Positions 37,680-48,224 of a DNA stretch of 64,000 bases are shown in pieces. A model generated the notes under the pieces. That model was not told the origin of the DNA. It ran no database searches and worked only from the letters and a program-made list of their open reading frames with translations. Both the position numbers and the translations under genes were made by a program. Source of the DNA: Chryseobacterium sp. 3008163 (GTDB taxonomy: Bacteria > Bacteroidota > Bacteroidia > Flavobacteriales > Weeksellaceae); the NCBI RefSeq assembly GCF_003669035.1, contig NZ_CP033070.1, positions 3,782,001 through 3,846,000 on the forward strand, read 5' to 3'. Numbering within the stretch: the stretch's first letter is position 1; every line of letters starts with the position of its first letter.

Positions 37680-39051
37680 TCACATCAACTGATATTCAGG
37701 GGTTGACATCAGATTGATGACATTCATTTTGATACTTTGATCTGAAAATTGTTTAACAGTATTCATATCCAGAGATTCTGAGTTGACGATCAGATAATCT
37801 TCTGCTTTTTTCTGATTTAAAGCTTTGTCAACCTTGCTCCAATCGATTGTTATATTTGGGTTTTTAAAACTTTTATTTAGAGCTTCTCTTGATTTCATTC
37901 CCATATCCATATCATCGTCTTCTTTCGCAGAATATTCCATCGGTCGCAATCCTGACCATATTTGCGGAATCTGAAGTCGCAGCATTAAAGTCGAGCTGTC
38001 AATCCAGGATTTTCCGTTTGGCCAGCCTGATACGTTGGGTGGATAGAGCAGCATTTGTCCCAAAAGCTTTTGATAAACAATAATGTTTTCAGGATTTTGA
38101 ATTTCCATTGGTAAAATTCTCATCATTCCTGCAAGAAGTTCTGTTGGCGATTTTATTCTGTTGCCGATATTTTTTTGATCATAAAACCATGAACTTGAAA
38201 AGATCTCGGTCATTAGTTTTTTGATGTCATATCCTGATTCATAAAAGTTTTCGCTGAGGTTTTTAATGATTTTTAAATCAGGTTTTCATTAACGAAAAAG
38301 GTGTAAATCTTTGTTGTGATGAATTTTGCAGTTGCTTTTTGTTCTAAAATAATATTTAAAACATCATCTCCTGTAAAATCTCCTGTTTTTCCGAGAAAAG
38401 CTTTTGTGCCTTCGTCATGCTGTTTTTTTCTTTCAAGAAATTGGCCTTCTTTATCATAACCCCAACCTGTAAAAGCCCTTGCTGCCTCACGAATATCTGT
38501 TTCAGTATAATTTCCTCTTCCCATCGTGAAAAGCTCCATCACTTCGCGGGCAAAATTTTCGTTGGGATGATTTTTTTATTCTGTTGATTATTCAAAAAGC
38601 TTAGCATTGATGGAGAACGGCTGACTTCAAATAATAAATCTTTAAAATTACCTAAGGAATTCTCCCGAATTACATTCAAGAGTTGTTTGTTGAATTTTGA
38701 ATTGTTAATTCTCGTTGCAAAATGCCCATGCCAGAAAAAAGCCATTTTTTCTCTCAGCTGTTCATTGCTGGTTGTAAATTTTTTAAGAAAATTAAGATTG
38801 AGCTCATTATTCTGCTTTTGATTCACCTTTTGGATTTCCCTTTTCTGCTGGGCAGTGGCTTTAGGATCGGTATATTCAATGGGTTCGACGTCGGTAGTTT
38901 CATACACAATGGGAGAGAAGGCTTCTTCATTGAAAATTTCCTTCAAAATCGTCTTGATATGTTTATTTTTCAGATCATCTACCTCGTTAATTCCCGGTCC
39001 GAAACCAGCGCGCCATAGAAGATGTTTGTTATTAATAAATGAAGCAACCAT
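37680..39051 (-). CDS. DUF1800 family protein, with two frame changes
   Basis: Three frames make one ~457-residue protein starting at the ATG at 39051 (MVASFINNKHLLWRAGFGPG). The breaks are a T7 tract (38571-38577) and GG at 38281-38282, each one base short. The conserved HPNENFAREVMELFTMGRGN block spans the first break, and MLLYPPNVSGWPNGKSWIDS is intact in the last part. DUF1800 proteins are partners of DUF1501 in Bacteroidota and Planctomycetes; the function is unproven, perhaps in the cell envelope. The DUF1501 gene starts 44 bases downstream. Confidence 0.87.
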
Positions 39052-39290
39052 AATCCTGATTTTATTTTTTGATGAATAAAAAATGCGGAGGTTAAAGTGT
39101 ATAAACAATTATTAATGATCATTTATTGCTTGCCTTCATGTAAAGTTAAACAACTATTTAATTAAAATAAAATTTAATCAATTGATTTTCATTATTTTGT
39201 GAGATTTTTAAGATTTACTTTTAAGATGTGTGAATTGTTTTGGCATGATTTTTCCTTGTCTCATTTCAGTAAAATTTAAAAATCAGTGTT

Positions 39291-39854
39291 ATGAAAATGA
39301 TTAAGAAAACAATATTAGGAGCAGGGATTTTAACAGCAGGTTTGTTAAGTGCACAGAGTGCAAGTATGAATAATATGATTAAAGTGGGAGCAACGGCAGG
39401 TATTGCGGTTCCTTCAGACAACCTTTCTGCAGCGGTAGGTGTAGATGTAGCATATCAAAATCTAATTACTCCAGGATTTGGGTTAGGTATTGCAACAGGT
39501 TATACTCATTATTTTGCAAAGAATAATAACGGATATGATAACAATGACGTAGGTGTAGTTCCGGTAGCGGCGCTATTCAGAATTTACCCTAAGCAGACTG
39601 GTTTCTATTTCGGAGCTGACCTTGGTTATGGGTTTTTAGTAGGTGATGACAAAGTTGCTTCAAACTCTACAGCAGACCGACCAGACGGAGGTTTTTACCT
39701 AAAACCAGAGATCGGATATCACAACAGAGACTGGAATTTCTTCCTTCAATATCAGAAAGTATTTTCGGGAAGTAACGGTGATATCGCTAATCAAGACTAT
39801 AATGTGGGAAGCATCGGAGCCGGATTTTCTTACAACATTCCTTTAGGAAAATAA
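39291..39854 (+). CDS. Outer-membrane beta-barrel-like protein (187 aa)
   Basis: A signal peptide ending in LLSAQS (about residue 23) is followed by alternating amphipathic strands with aromatic girdles (FGLGIATGYTHYFAK, GFYFGADLGYGFLVG, YLKPEIGYHNRDWNFFLQYQ) and a terminal strand GAGFSYNIPLGK. This is typical of small 8-strand OmpX/OmpW-type barrels. No specific ligand is evident. Confidence 0.8.
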   Translation: MKMIKKTILGAGILTAGLLSAQSASMNNMIKVGATAGIAVPSDNLSAAVGVDVAYQNLITPGFGLGIATGYTHYFAKNNNGYDNNDVGVVPVAALFRIYPKQTGFYFGADLGYGFLVGDDKVASNSTADRPDGGFYLKPEIGYHNRDWNFFLQYQKVFSGSNGDIANQDYNVGSIGAGFSYNIPLGK

Positions 39855-39879
39855 TTACAACCTATATAATCAATTATTA

Positions 39880-39912
39880 ACCAAGCCTTTTCGATTTTTG
39901 AAAAGGTTTTGT
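39880..39912 (+). terminator. Terminator after the beta-barrel gene
   Basis: AAGCCTTTTC and GAAAAGGTTTT pair with a short loop, followed by T-rich sequence, about 26 bases after the stop codon. Confidence 0.7.
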
Positions 39913-39943
39913 TTTACCTAGCACAGATTACCAAAACAATTAT

Positions 39944-39951
39944 TATATTTG
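39944..39951 (+). promoter_or_regulatory. glk -7 box (TATATTTG)
   Basis: TATATTTG matches the Bacteroidota -7 consensus 16 bases before the ATG at 39967. It supports that ATG as the start, because an upstream TTG would lie inside the promoter. Confidence 0.6.
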
Positions 39952-39966
39952 ATAAAATTAGCGATT

Positions 39967-41021
39967 ATGAACTTAAATCCAAAATTTCCACTTTTTTTAC
40001 CGGGAGTAAAAAACAGCAGTAATGATAATGTTTCGATCATTGGTGTAAACCTACGTGAAGATGTTACTACGATCGCTTATTATGTCTCTAGTAATGGTGG
40101 AATTGAAACTAAAACTCAGAAAAATTATCCCACAAAAGAATATACTGCATTTTCTGAAATTCTTACCCAGTTTATTCAGGAAGAGCAGTTAGAGAACGTA
40201 AAACGTTTGGGAATCTCAGTTCCGGGACCTGTTTGAACGGAAAAAGTAATCCTGCAAGATTAGGCTGGAGCTTTGATGTTGAAGAATATAAAAATGCATT
40301 CGGTTTTGAAGAAGTTACTATGCTGAATGATCAGGAAGCTTCGGCTTACGGTATCGCACTTTTACAAGATAGTGATCTTGATGCAATCTACAGCAGCGGT
40401 CATCTGGAAAAAGGAAATGTTGCCATCTTAGCACCAGGAAACGGATTGGGTGAGGCAGGATATTTCTTTGACGGAAAATACCTAAGACCTTTCGCTACAG
40501 AAGGCGGTCACTCAGAATTTTCTCCAAGAACAAATGTTGAGGTAGAATTTTATCAGTTCCTAAATAATATTTACGGAATTGTAAGTTGGGAAAACGTATT
40601 GTCTAAAACAGGCTTATTTAATATCTACAGATTCTTAAGAGACGTAAAAAGACATCCGGAACCTGAATGGCTTTCTGAAAAGCTGACAAACGCCAACGGA
40701 AATTTCACAGAAGAAATTTTCAAAGCTGCAGTTGAGGAAGATGTACTGATTTGTAAAATCGCATTAGATACCTTCTTAGAATTTTTGGCGAGAGAAGCCA
40801 ATAACTTAACGTTGAAGTTAAAGGCAACAGGAGGTTTATTGATTGCCGGAGATATTCCGCAAATCATCAGACAATATATCGATAAAGATAAATTTTACGA
40901 GAAATTTAAAATAAGTGATAAGATGGAAGACATGTTGAAGAACATACCTATTTATCTCATCAATCCAGACAGCACGAGCATTGATGGTGCTGCGCTTTAC
41001 GCCGCTTACTATAAAGAATAA
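39967..41021 (+). CDS. glk: Glucokinase, with one frame change
   Basis: Two frames join at TTT 40232-40234, one T short, giving a ~351-residue ROK/glucokinase-like protein. Visible blocks are VSIIGVNLREDVT (N-terminal nucleotide-binding strand), ISVPGPVLNGKSNPARLGW across the break, MLNDQEASAYGIALL, ILAPGNGLGEAGYF and FATEGGHSEFSPR. Glucokinase phosphorylates glucose with ATP in the cytosol. The gene is monocistronic with its own terminator. Confidence 0.9.
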
Positions 41022-41029
41022 AAATACAG

Positions 41030-41054
41030 CTCCGAAGAAATTCGGAGTTTTTTT
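41030..41054 (+). terminator. glk terminator
   Basis: CTCCGAA/TTCGGAG stem followed by T7, eight bases after the glk stop codon. Confidence 0.85.
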
Positions 41055-41164
41055 ATGGATGATTTTAGTCATAGAAATATTTTTGAAAATTGATGTACAT
41101 CAACAAAAACTACCAATTAAGATATTTACATTTGCAGCAATAAATAATTAAACAATTTTTATTC

Positions 41165-41730
41165 ATGAAAAAAATATTTTTATTAGCAGTTTTGGCTAGT
41201 GGTTTGGCTTTCGGGCAATCAAAAAAGTAGTAACATCTGATGTTCACTGGTGGGGTTATAAAGTTGCGAAAACTGAATCTAGTTCTCACGACGGAACGGT
41301 AAAAGTAAAATCCGGTAACATGATCATGAAAGGAAATGAGCTTGTAGGAGGTGATTTCGTTTTAGATATGAATTCTATCAACGCTACAGATCTTTCAGGA
41401 GAATACCAAGGAAAACTGAATGGTCACTTGAAAAACGGAGATTTCTTCGAAGTTGAAAAATTCCCGTCAGCAAGTTTCAAAATCACTTCTGTAAAGAAAA
41501 ACAGTGATAAAGTTTACAACAAACTGGTTACAGGAAATCTTACGGTAAAAGGAAAAACTAGCCCTGTTTCTTTCCCTGCAAAAGTTTCTTATGCAAACGG
41601 AGTGGTAAGTTTAGAGTCAAATAAATTCTCTTTCGACAGACAAAAATTTGATGTTGCTTACAAATCTTCAATGAAAGATGTTTTTGTGAAAGATGATATC
41701 GATATGCTTGTAAAAGTGACTGCGAAATAA
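41165..41730 (+). CDS. YceI family periplasmic protein, with one frame change
   Basis: The ATG at 41165 encodes a signal peptide (MKKIFLLAVLASGLAFGQ). An A6 run at 41221-41226 is one base short of continuing into KKVVTSDVHWWGYKVAKTES and the YceI lipocalin-like domain (DFFEVEKFPSASFKITSV, VKGKTSPVSFPAKVS). Total length is about 188 residues. YceI proteins bind polyisoprenoids in the periplasm. A -7 box TACATTTG lies at 41127-41134. A paralogue follows 76 bases downstream. Confidence 0.9.
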
Positions 41731-41751
41731 TTTAATCAAAAAATATTATTA

Positions 41752-41780
41752 AAAGTGTAGAAGTTCTACACTTTTTTTTA
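41752..41780 (+). terminator. Terminator between the two yceI-like genes
   Basis: AAAGTGTAG/CTACACTTT 9-base stem with a five-base loop and T8. Confidence 0.85.
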
Positions 41781-41806
41781 TTTTTGTTGAATTGTAAATA
41801 AAAAGA

Positions 41807-42416
41807 ATGAAAAGATTATTATTGTTTGTTATGATGTGTGCGAGCATATCATTTGTATTTGCTCAAAAAAGGGAGATAAAATTTCTAAAGTGATCACTTC
41901 TGAGATCAAATGGTGGGGACACAAGGTTGTAAAAACCAAAGCATCTTCTCATTACGGAAGTTTGAAACTGAAAAGCGGAAAATTTAATTTTGATAAAACG
42001 GTTTTTGTTGATGGTGAATTTGTGATCGATATGAGAAGTTTGGTGGTAGCTGATCTTTCTGGTGACGATCAGGTAAAATTATCTAACGAATTGAAAGGAA
42101 CCAATTTCTTCGAAGTTAAAAAATTCCCGACGGCAAAATTCCATTTGAAAAAATTATTCCTTTGGCGAACAGCGAGTACAATTCTACCATCGTAGGAGAT
42201 ATTACCATCAAAGGAATCAGAAAAACAATTTCGTTCCCTGCAAACGCTCATATTACGCAATTTACGGTAGAGATTGAGTCTTCAGTATTCTCATTAAACA
42301 GAAAAGACTTCAGAATTTTCTATCAGAATTCTTTGAAAGATTATTTCATAAAAGACGAGATGGATATTCAGTTTAAAGTTTCTACTCAAAAATTGGATAA
42401 CGAAAGACCTTTGTAA
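41807..42416 (+). CDS. YceI family periplasmic protein, second copy, with two frame changes
   Basis: The signal peptide (MKRLLLFVMMCASISFVFAQ) is followed by an A6 run (41865-41870) and a second A6 run (42148-42153), each one base short. The restored ~203-residue protein has SEIKWWGHKVVKTKASSHYG and IKGIRKTISFPANAH, aligning with the upstream YceI protein throughout. The two are tandem paralogues separated by a terminator, so they are probably transcribed separately. Confidence 0.87.
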
Positions 42417-42440
42417 GGTTAAAATTTTCATAAATCATTA

Positions 42441-42473
42441 TGCACAGCTTTTATTAAGTTGTGCATTTTTTTT
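42441..42473 (+). terminator. Terminator after the second yceI-like gene
   Basis: TGCACAGCTT/AAGTTGTGCA stem (one mismatch) with a five-base loop and a T-run. Confidence 0.8.
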
Positions 42474-42651
42474 ATTTTAGTAATACGAAAACCATATGTA
42501 TTAATAATTAGTCAAAAATCCTTGAGAACTTTGCTGAGTGGAACGCCTTTGCGAACTTAAAGACAGTTAGTATTTAAAAAATCTTAGCGAGGTTTGCGTT
42601 TAAAATATTAATCATTAAAAATAAAAATTAGACAAAATTTAAAAATACAAG

Positions 42652-43293
42652 ATGAAAATATATGTAGTAAGTGGTTTGGGAGCAGATTTTAAAGTTTTAG
42701 AAAAACTAAAATTCCCCGAACAACATGAAATCGTCTTCATCGACTGGATGATTCCCGAGCTGGATGAAAGTTTTGCGGATTATGTTGGCAGAATGGCTGA
42801 GAAAATAGATACAACCAAACCGTTCTATTTATTAGGGTATTCATTTGGCGGAATTATGGTACAGGAATTGAATAAATTGAAGCCCGCCGAAAAAGTAGTC
42901 ATCATGGGAAGCATTAAATCTGATAAAGAGAAATCCCGATTGATAAAAGCTGGAGAAATCACTCGAATTCCCAAAATAATGCCTATAAGCTTTTTCAGTG
43001 ACCGAACTACAACTTTCTATTCTGTGGTAAGAAAAATGTTTGATCCTAAAAATCCACGAATTACACAATATTTTAGAGTACGTGATCCATATTATCTAAA
43101 ATGGTCTGTCGAAAGAATTTCAGAGTGGAAATTTGAAGAAAACCCAAATGTTATTCAGATTTTGGGAGATCGGGATATTGTTTTCCCAATTAAAAATTCA
43201 AAACCCAATTATGTCATCAAAGGCGGAACCCATCTTTTTCCCGCAACCAAATATAAAGAAGTTTCAACGCTGTTAAATGAAATTTTTATTTAA
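42652..43293 (+). CDS. Alpha/beta hydrolase
   Basis: The 213-residue protein shows the nucleophile elbow GYSFGG (about residues 62-67) after YLL, an N-terminal strand VVSGLGADF, and near the C-terminus QILGDRDIVFP (catalytic Asp region) and GGTHLFP (catalytic His). It is a compact, cytosolic member of unknown substrate, with a truncated lid. It is a stand-alone gene with a terminator immediately after it. Confidence 0.83.
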   Translation: MKIYVVSGLGADFKVLEKLKFPEQHEIVFIDWMIPELDESFADYVGRMAEKIDTTKPFYLLGYSFGGIMVQELNKLKPAEKVVIMGSIKSDKEKSRLIKAGEITRIPKIMPISFFSDRTTTFYSVVRKMFDPKNPRITQYFRVRDPYYLKWSVERISEWKFEENPNVIQILGDRDIVFPIKNSKPNYVIKGGTHLFPATKYKEVSTLLNEIFI

Positions 43294-43300
43294 ATTTTAA

Positions 43301-43334
43301 AAATAACCCTAATTTTTATTGGGGTTATTTTGTT
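43301..43334 (+). terminator. Terminator after the hydrolase gene
   Basis: AAATAACCC and GGGGTTATTT form a stem around a short AT-rich loop and are followed by T residues. Confidence 0.75.
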
Positions 43335-43450
43335 TTAATACTAATTTATTGAAATTTATATTTAATTTTGTGGGGGTTAAGTTGAAAATAATGAAATAAC
43401 TTTCGAAATTTGGCTAAGTTATTTCAAATACCTTTTAAAAATTAGATTCT

Positions 43451-44797
43451 ATGAAAGTTGGTTTAAAATGGAAAGTTTCATTTATAATAATTTCTTTGGT
43501 AGCCATTGGTGGACTTTTCTGGAAGCCCAGCGTTGATTTTCCAAACACCGGAGATTTTTTAGGCGAAGAAAGTATTGTCGGCTCAGATGTAGCATGGATT
43601 TTAGCTGCTGCCGGACTCGTTCTTCTCATGACTCCCGGACTGTCCTTCTTCTACGGCGGAATGGTCGGTAAGAAAAATATGATCTCTACAATGCTGCAAA
43701 GTTTTATCGCTTTAGGAGTCATTTCTATTTTATGGATTGTGGTTGGTTTTTCTCTGTCTTTCGGAGATTCTATAGGCTTTGAAATCAATGGTGAACATTA
43801 CGGAATTATCGGGAACCCTTTTACCTATCCATTTTTTAATCATGTGAGCGTTTATCCTCACAAAACGATGGCTTCCACCATTCCTTTTATCTTATTTGCA
43901 TTGTTTCAGATGAAATTTGCAGTGATCACACCAGCTTTGATTACGGGTTCATTTGCTGAAAGAGTTCGGTTTATTTCGTATTTGGTTTTCATGGTTTTGT
44001 TCAGTCTTTTTATCTACACGCCGCTTTGTCACATGGTTTGGCATCCTGAAGGCCTTTTAAATAAATTTTTCGGAGTCAAAGATTTTGCAGGTGGAACCGT
44101 GGTTCACATGAGTGCTGGTTTTGCTGCTTTGGCGGGTGCAATTGTTTTAGGGCGAAGAAAAAATCCGCATCATGAGCCTTCCAATATTCCTTATGTCATT
44201 TTAGGAACAGGAATGTTATGGTTTGGCTGGTTCGGTTTCAATGCCGGTTCGGCTTTAAGTGCCAACGCAACGGCAGCAATAGCTTTCGGAACGACAACCA
44301 TTGCTTCAGCTTCCGCAATGATGACATGGATCTTCTTTGACAGAATCAACGGAAGGAAAGTTTCTGCGTTGGGAGCTTGTATCGGTGCTGTTGTGGGTTT
44401 GGTTGCCATCACTCCTGCGTGCGGTTTTGTTTCAATTCAGGAAAGTCTTTTCATCGGATTTGCAGCGGCCATTGTATCAAATTTAATGATGAACTGGAAA
44501 GCCTTAAAGAAAATCGATGATACTTTAGATGTTTTTGCCTGTCATGGGGTAGGAGGAATTATGGGAATGATCTTGACCGCAATCTTTGCCCACGGCGAAA
44601 ACGCAAGTCTTCTTCACGGCGGAATCGTAGTTTTTACCCACCACATGATTGCTCTGGTTTTGGTTTCTGTATTCACATTTTTCGGGTCATTGCTTTTGTA
44701 TAAAATCACCAACCGAATTATCACGCTCAGAGTTTCCGAAGAATCTGAAAATATAGGATTGGATATGTCTCAGCATGAAGAAAGCCTGAAATGGTAG
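43451..44797 (+). CDS. amt: Ammonium transporter
   Basis: The 448-residue protein has eleven predicted membrane helices after an N-terminal segment. Signatures are MTPGLSFFYGGMVGKKNMIS, the AmtB-type HMSAGFAALAGAIVLG block with the first pore His, and DVFACHGVGGIMGM with the second. It conducts NH3/NH4+ across the inner membrane. No glnB/glnK gene is adjacent, which is unusual for amt in Proteobacteria but common in this phylum. Confidence 0.95.
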   Translation: MKVGLKWKVSFIIISLVAIGGLFWKPSVDFPNTGDFLGEESIVGSDVAWILAAAGLVLLMTPGLSFFYGGMVGKKNMISTMLQSFIALGVISILWIVVGFSLSFGDSIGFEINGEHYGIIGNPFTYPFFNHVSVYPHKTMASTIPFILFALFQMKFAVITPALITGSFAERVRFISYLVFMVLFSLFIYTPLCHMVWHPEGLLNKFFGVKDFAGGTVVHMSAGFAALAGAIVLGRRKNPHHEPSNIPYVILGTGMLWFGWFGFNAGSALSANATAAIAFGTTTIASASAMMTWIFFDRINGRKVSALGACIGAVVGLVAITPACGFVSIQESLFIGFAAAIVSNLMMNWKALKKIDDTLDVFACHGVGGIMGMILTAIFAHGENASLLHGGIVVFTHHMIALVLVSVFTFFGSLLLYKITNRIITLRVSEESENIGLDMSQHEESLKW

Positions 44798-44847
44798 TTT
44801 AGTTTTAATTATAATAATTTTTATTTGGGCAGCTTTATCCGCTTGTA

Positions 44848-44892
44848 ATTTATCCTGAGCTTGTCGAAGGGCTCCGTTCAAGCCGGGCTGTG
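44848..44892. repeat. Intergenic repeat with CCTGAGCTTGTCGAAGG
   Basis: This word, followed by GGCTCCGTTCAAGCCGGGC, is of the type found scattered between genes in Chryseobacterium in my recollection. No copy other than this one is seen in the window, so the call is weak. Confidence 0.3.
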
Positions 44893-44997
44893 TAGTTTGT
44901 GCAGAGTTCAAGAGACGTTTATAAAATGGGAGATTTGTTTGTTTTAGATTTAGTGATAAACCATTTCTGACATTTCATTTCTTTAGAATTTATCGTG

Positions 44998-45005
44998 TAT
45001 ATTTG
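44998..45005 (+). promoter_or_regulatory. sdaA -7 box (TATATTTG)
   Basis: A perfect TAnnTTTG box lies 26 bases before the sdaA start codon. Confidence 0.6.
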
Positions 45006-45030
45006 CTCTTCATGAAAATGAAAATCACGT

Positions 45031-46449
45031 ATGGAATCTATATCGGTTTTTGAGATTATAAAAGTAGGAATTGGGCCTTCCAGCTCGCACACAATGGGGC
45101 CTTGGAATGCTGCTTCGGCATTTATCAGAATTATAAAAAGAGAACGGTCAATCGCTGAGGTGAAAGAAGTTTTCTTAGAATTCTTCGGTTCACTGGCTAA
45201 AACGGGAATAGGTCACGGCACAGATATCGCCGGAATGTTGGGTTTAAATGGTGAAGATTTTAAAACTATCAATACTTCAAAGATTGACGAAATCGTTCAT
45301 CATATCAAAACGTCTGAGATTCTTAATTTAGGCGGAGAAAAAGAAATTCCTTTTGTTTACGGACATCATTTAATTTTGAATATGTCCAGATCTTTAGATT
45401 TTCATCCCAACGGAATGATTTTTAAGGCAATTTTTGAAGACGGTACAGAACTCGTTCAGGATTTTTATTCTGTAGGCGGTGGATTTATCGCTAGCCAGGA
45501 AAAAAACTCAATTGAGAAACAGTGTGTTCGTACGATATATCCTTGTCATCACGGTTCAGATATCGTAAAATATTGTGAGAAATTAGGTTTTGATAAAATG
45601 TCAGACTTAATTTTAATCAATGAAGAAAGCTGGAGAACGCAGGAAGAGACAAGAAAGGAAGCTCTGAATATTTGGGAAAACATCAAAGAATGTATTTATA
45701 AAGGGGTCAATAAAGAAGGCATTTTGCCTGGCGGACTCAATGTTACCCGCCGTGCGGCCGGAATGAATCGAAAATTATTGGGCGAACAGATTTACAAAAA
45801 TAAAGATGAATGGTTTCAGCAGGTTGTTGATGCTGAAGAAAATTTCACCAATATCAATAAATGGATTGCGTGTTTTGCGTTGGCGGTGAACGAAGAGAAT
45901 GCAAGTTTCGGACGTATCATCACAGCGCCAACCAATGGTGCAAGTGGAGTGATACCGGCAGTTTTAATGTATGCGCAGGCTTTTACACCTTACACGAGTG
46001 ACGATGATATTGCGAGATTTTTATTGGTCGCAGGAGAAATCGGAACTTTATTCAAGAAAAATGCTACAATTTCAGCAGCGATGGGAGGTTGTCAGGCAGA
46101 AATAGGGGTGTCATCAGCGATGGCTGCGGCAGGTTTAACCGAAATATTAGGTGGAAGTGTCGGTCAGGTATTGATGGCAGCAGAGATTGCGATGGAACAT
46201 CATTTAGGATTGACGTGTGATCCGATTAAAGGTTTGGTACAGATTCCTTGTATTGAAAGAAATACGATGGGTGCAATAAAAGCAATTACTGCAGCGAATA
46301 TTGCTCTTGAAAGTGATCCTACAAAAGCGAAGGTGAGTTTGGATCAGGTGATTCAGACGATGTGGGAAACTGCGTTGTCGATGAACGACCGTTTCAAGGA
46401 AACTTCTGAGGGTGGTTTAGCTATTGCCGTGAATGTACCGGAATGTTAA
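45031..46449 (+). CDS. sdaA: L-serine ammonia-lyase (single chain)
   Basis: The 472-residue protein carries the beta domain first ([29 protein letters not shown]) and the alpha domain after about 190 ([53 protein letters not shown]). The conserved Cys of the latter two blocks bind the 4Fe-4S cluster. It deaminates L-serine to pyruvate. Length is typical for the fused form. Confidence 0.95.
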   Translation: MESISVFEIIKVGIGPSSSHTMGPWNAASAFIRIIKRERSIAEVKEVFLEFFGSLAKTGIGHGTDIAGMLGLNGEDFKTINTSKIDEIVHHIKTSEILNLGGEKEIPFVYGHHLILNMSRSLDFHPNGMIFKAIFEDGTELVQDFYSVGGGFIASQEKNSIEKQCVRTIYPCHHGSDIVKYCEKLGFDKMSDLILINEESWRTQEETRKEALNIWENIKECIYKGVNKEGILPGGLNVTRRAAGMNRKLLGEQIYKNKDEWFQQVVDAEENFTNINKWIACFALAVNEENASFGRIITAPTNGASGVIPAVLMYAQAFTPYTSDDDIARFLLVAGEIGTLFKKNATISAAMGGCQAEIGVSSAMAAAGLTEILGGSVGQVLMAAEIAMEHHLGLTCDPIKGLVQIPCIERNTMGAIKAITAANIALESDPTKAKVSLDQVIQTMWETALSMNDRFKETSEGGLAIAVNVPEC

Positions 46450-46475
46450 AATAAGATACAACAGAGCTTAATTTA

Positions 46476-46516
46476 AAAACGTTCTGACGTTTTGCTTAAA
46501 ACCTCAGGACGTTTTT
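46476..46516. terminator. First of two tandem terminators
   Basis: AAAAACGTTCTGACG pairs with CCTCAGGACGTTTTT (few mismatches), located between the convergent sdaA and serine hydrolase genes. Confidence 0.7.
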
Positions 46517-46520
46517 AGTA

Positions 46521-46560
46521 AAAGATGCCGACGTTTCATTGAAAACGTCGGCATCTTTTT
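46521..46560. terminator. Second of two tandem terminators
   Basis: AAAGATGCCGACGTT and AACGTCGGCATCTTT form a 15-base perfect stem with an eight-base loop and T-runs on both strands; a strong bidirectional terminator. Confidence 0.9.
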
Positions 46561-46571
46561 TATTTGGCTGT

Positions 46572-48212
46572 TTATTTCTTATCAAAAACAAGTGTATTCC
46601 CGTTCTGGATAAGGCTTAATTGTTTGTTTTCCGGAGAGAAAATAATTTCTACACCAGCATTATCATATTTAAATGTATTTCCTTCCACATATTCTAAAGG
46701 AAATGACGGTTGATAAGTTAATTGGGCAAAAAGGATTTCTTCTTTTATGAAGATTTTAAAGTCCAACTTAGTCTCTTTTGAATAATAATTACCCTCATAT
46801 TTTTGTAATTCTTTTTCAGAGGCTTTTTTCAGCTCTGTAAATTTTGGATATTCATATTCCTGATCATAAATAAGGCTTACAATTCCTAAAAATATCTTTC
46901 CGTGTGATAATTTTTCACCGTTAATAACTGTTGCTATAGAATAGTTTTCAGTCGGACTGTAAGAAACAAGTGTGTGGGTTCCGGCAGTATCACCACCATG
47001 TCCATAAGAAACTTTGTTATAAAACGGCGCTTTCATTATACCTAACCCAAATGGTTTTTCACCTTTCGGAAGCATTCTGTCTAATGTTTCTTTTTTTACA
47101 AATTTATAATCGAATAAAGCATTAATGAATAAGCTCAAATCATGGGTTGTAGAAGTAATGTCTCCCAAACCAATACAGTTACGGAAATCAAAATCTTCTA
47201 CCTCCATCCATTTTCCGGTGGTGTTTTCGTACGATTTGAAGATGTTTTTTTGATTATCTAAAACCGAGAATGTATTCTTCATATTGGCTTTACTGGTGAT
47301 GTTTTCTTTCAACAAAACATTGTACGGTTTCTTAGAAACGTCCTCTAGAATTCTGCTTAATAGATAGTAACCCGAATTTGAGTATCTTTCTTTCTCTCCC
47401 GGTTGAAACTCCACTCCGTGTTTTCTTATCGTGTCAAGAATTGCTTTGTCACCAACAGATTTCCCGAACAGCCATCCACCTGCATAATCTCCCAATCCGC
47501 TTGTATGGTTCATGATATGTTCTAAAGTGATTTTATTGGCATTGGGAGCATCAGGATAATACTTTGACAGTTTATCATTAAGATTTAATTTTCCTTTTTC
47601 TTCCAATTGCATCAGCATAATTGCAGTAAAAAGTTTACTGACTGAGCCAATTTGGTAACCTGTATTAGAATCCCATTTTACATTAGATAATTGGTCTTGC
47701 CCGAAGTTTTTCTGATAGATTTCTTTTCCGTCTTTGAAGAGTGTGATGCTCCCGATTCCTTCTTTGTTTTGGGTAATATAATTTAGAAAATCATCAATTT
47801 TGGCGGTGTTAATTCCTGCTTTTTTGATGTCTTTTGATATTAAAACTTTTGGTGCAGGTTTTTCTTTGCCATCATTTTTATAAAGACTTAACGGAAATGA
47901 TTTTGAATTTTGCGAAAAAGTTCCCTCAAAATGGTCGGCTTTAAATTGTCCTTTATAAGACGCATTAAGCGCTTTCATTTCAAAAACCAATTCGTTATTG
48001 ATGAATTCAGTTTTGTCAACATTAATGATTTGATTACCTTGCTTTGGGCTTTTCGCTGTTGAAACATAGGTGTTGTTCTCTTTCGTAATGTCGAGAATTA
48101 ATGGGAGAGTCATCCCTCCAAGATCAAGTTCTCCTTTCCATGAGCCTGTAATTTCCTGGCCATAAAAAGTCTGTGCTAATAAAATCAGCACGAGTAATAG
48201 TTTGGTTTTCAT
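46572..48212 (-). CDS. Secreted serine hydrolase (class C beta-lactamase fold)
   Basis: A signal peptide (cleavage after TFYGQ) is followed by a ~95-residue beta domain, then a beta-lactamase/transpeptidase-like domain with SxxK at S190-K193 (GSVSKLF), YSN at 277-279 and a HGG motif near 395 (YGHGGDTAGT). A C-terminal ~90-residue beta domain follows. This architecture is common in Bacteroidota esterases and peptidases. Beta-lactam hydrolysis is not implied. It heads downstream of three small membrane or regulatory genes on the same strand. Confidence 0.87.
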   Translation of the reverse strand: MKTKLLLVLILLAQTFYGQEITGSWKGELDLGGMTLPLILDITKENNTYVSTAKSPKQGNQIINVDKTEFINNELVFEMKALNASYKGQFKADHFEGTFSQNSKSFPLSLYKNDGKEKPAPKVLISKDIKKAGINTAKIDDFLNYITQNKEGIGSITLFKDGKEIYQKNFGQDQLSNVKWDSNTGYQIGSVSKLFTAIMLMQLEEKGKLNLNDKLSKYYPDAPNANKITLEHIMNHTSGLGDYAGGWLFGKSVGDKAILDTIRKHGVEFQPGEKERYSNSGYYLLSRILEDVSKKPYNVLLKENITSKANMKNTFSVLDNQKNIFKSYENTTGKWMEVEDFDFRNCIGLGDITSTTHDLSLFINALFDYKFVKKETLDRMLPKGEKPFGLGIMKAPFYNKVSYGHGGDTAGTHTLVSYSPTENYSIATVINGEKLSHGKIFLGIVSLIYDQEYEYPKFTELKKASEKELQKYEGNYYSKETKLDFKIFIKEEILFAQLTYQPSFPLEYVEGNTFKYDNAGVEIIFSPENKQLSLIQNGNTLVFDKK

Positions 48213-48224
48213 TGAATTAAATGT

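Noticed and set aside
36446-39051. Pseudogenised DUF1501/DUF1800 pair
   Set aside because: All breaks are single missing bases in homopolymers and the conserved blocks are otherwise intact, as in the essential dnaG gene.
42480-42650. Possible ncRNA before the hydrolase gene
   Set aside because: The sequence consists of degenerate words (TTTGCGAACTT, TTAGCGAGGTTTGCG) of the kind common in flavobacterial spacers, without a clear fold.
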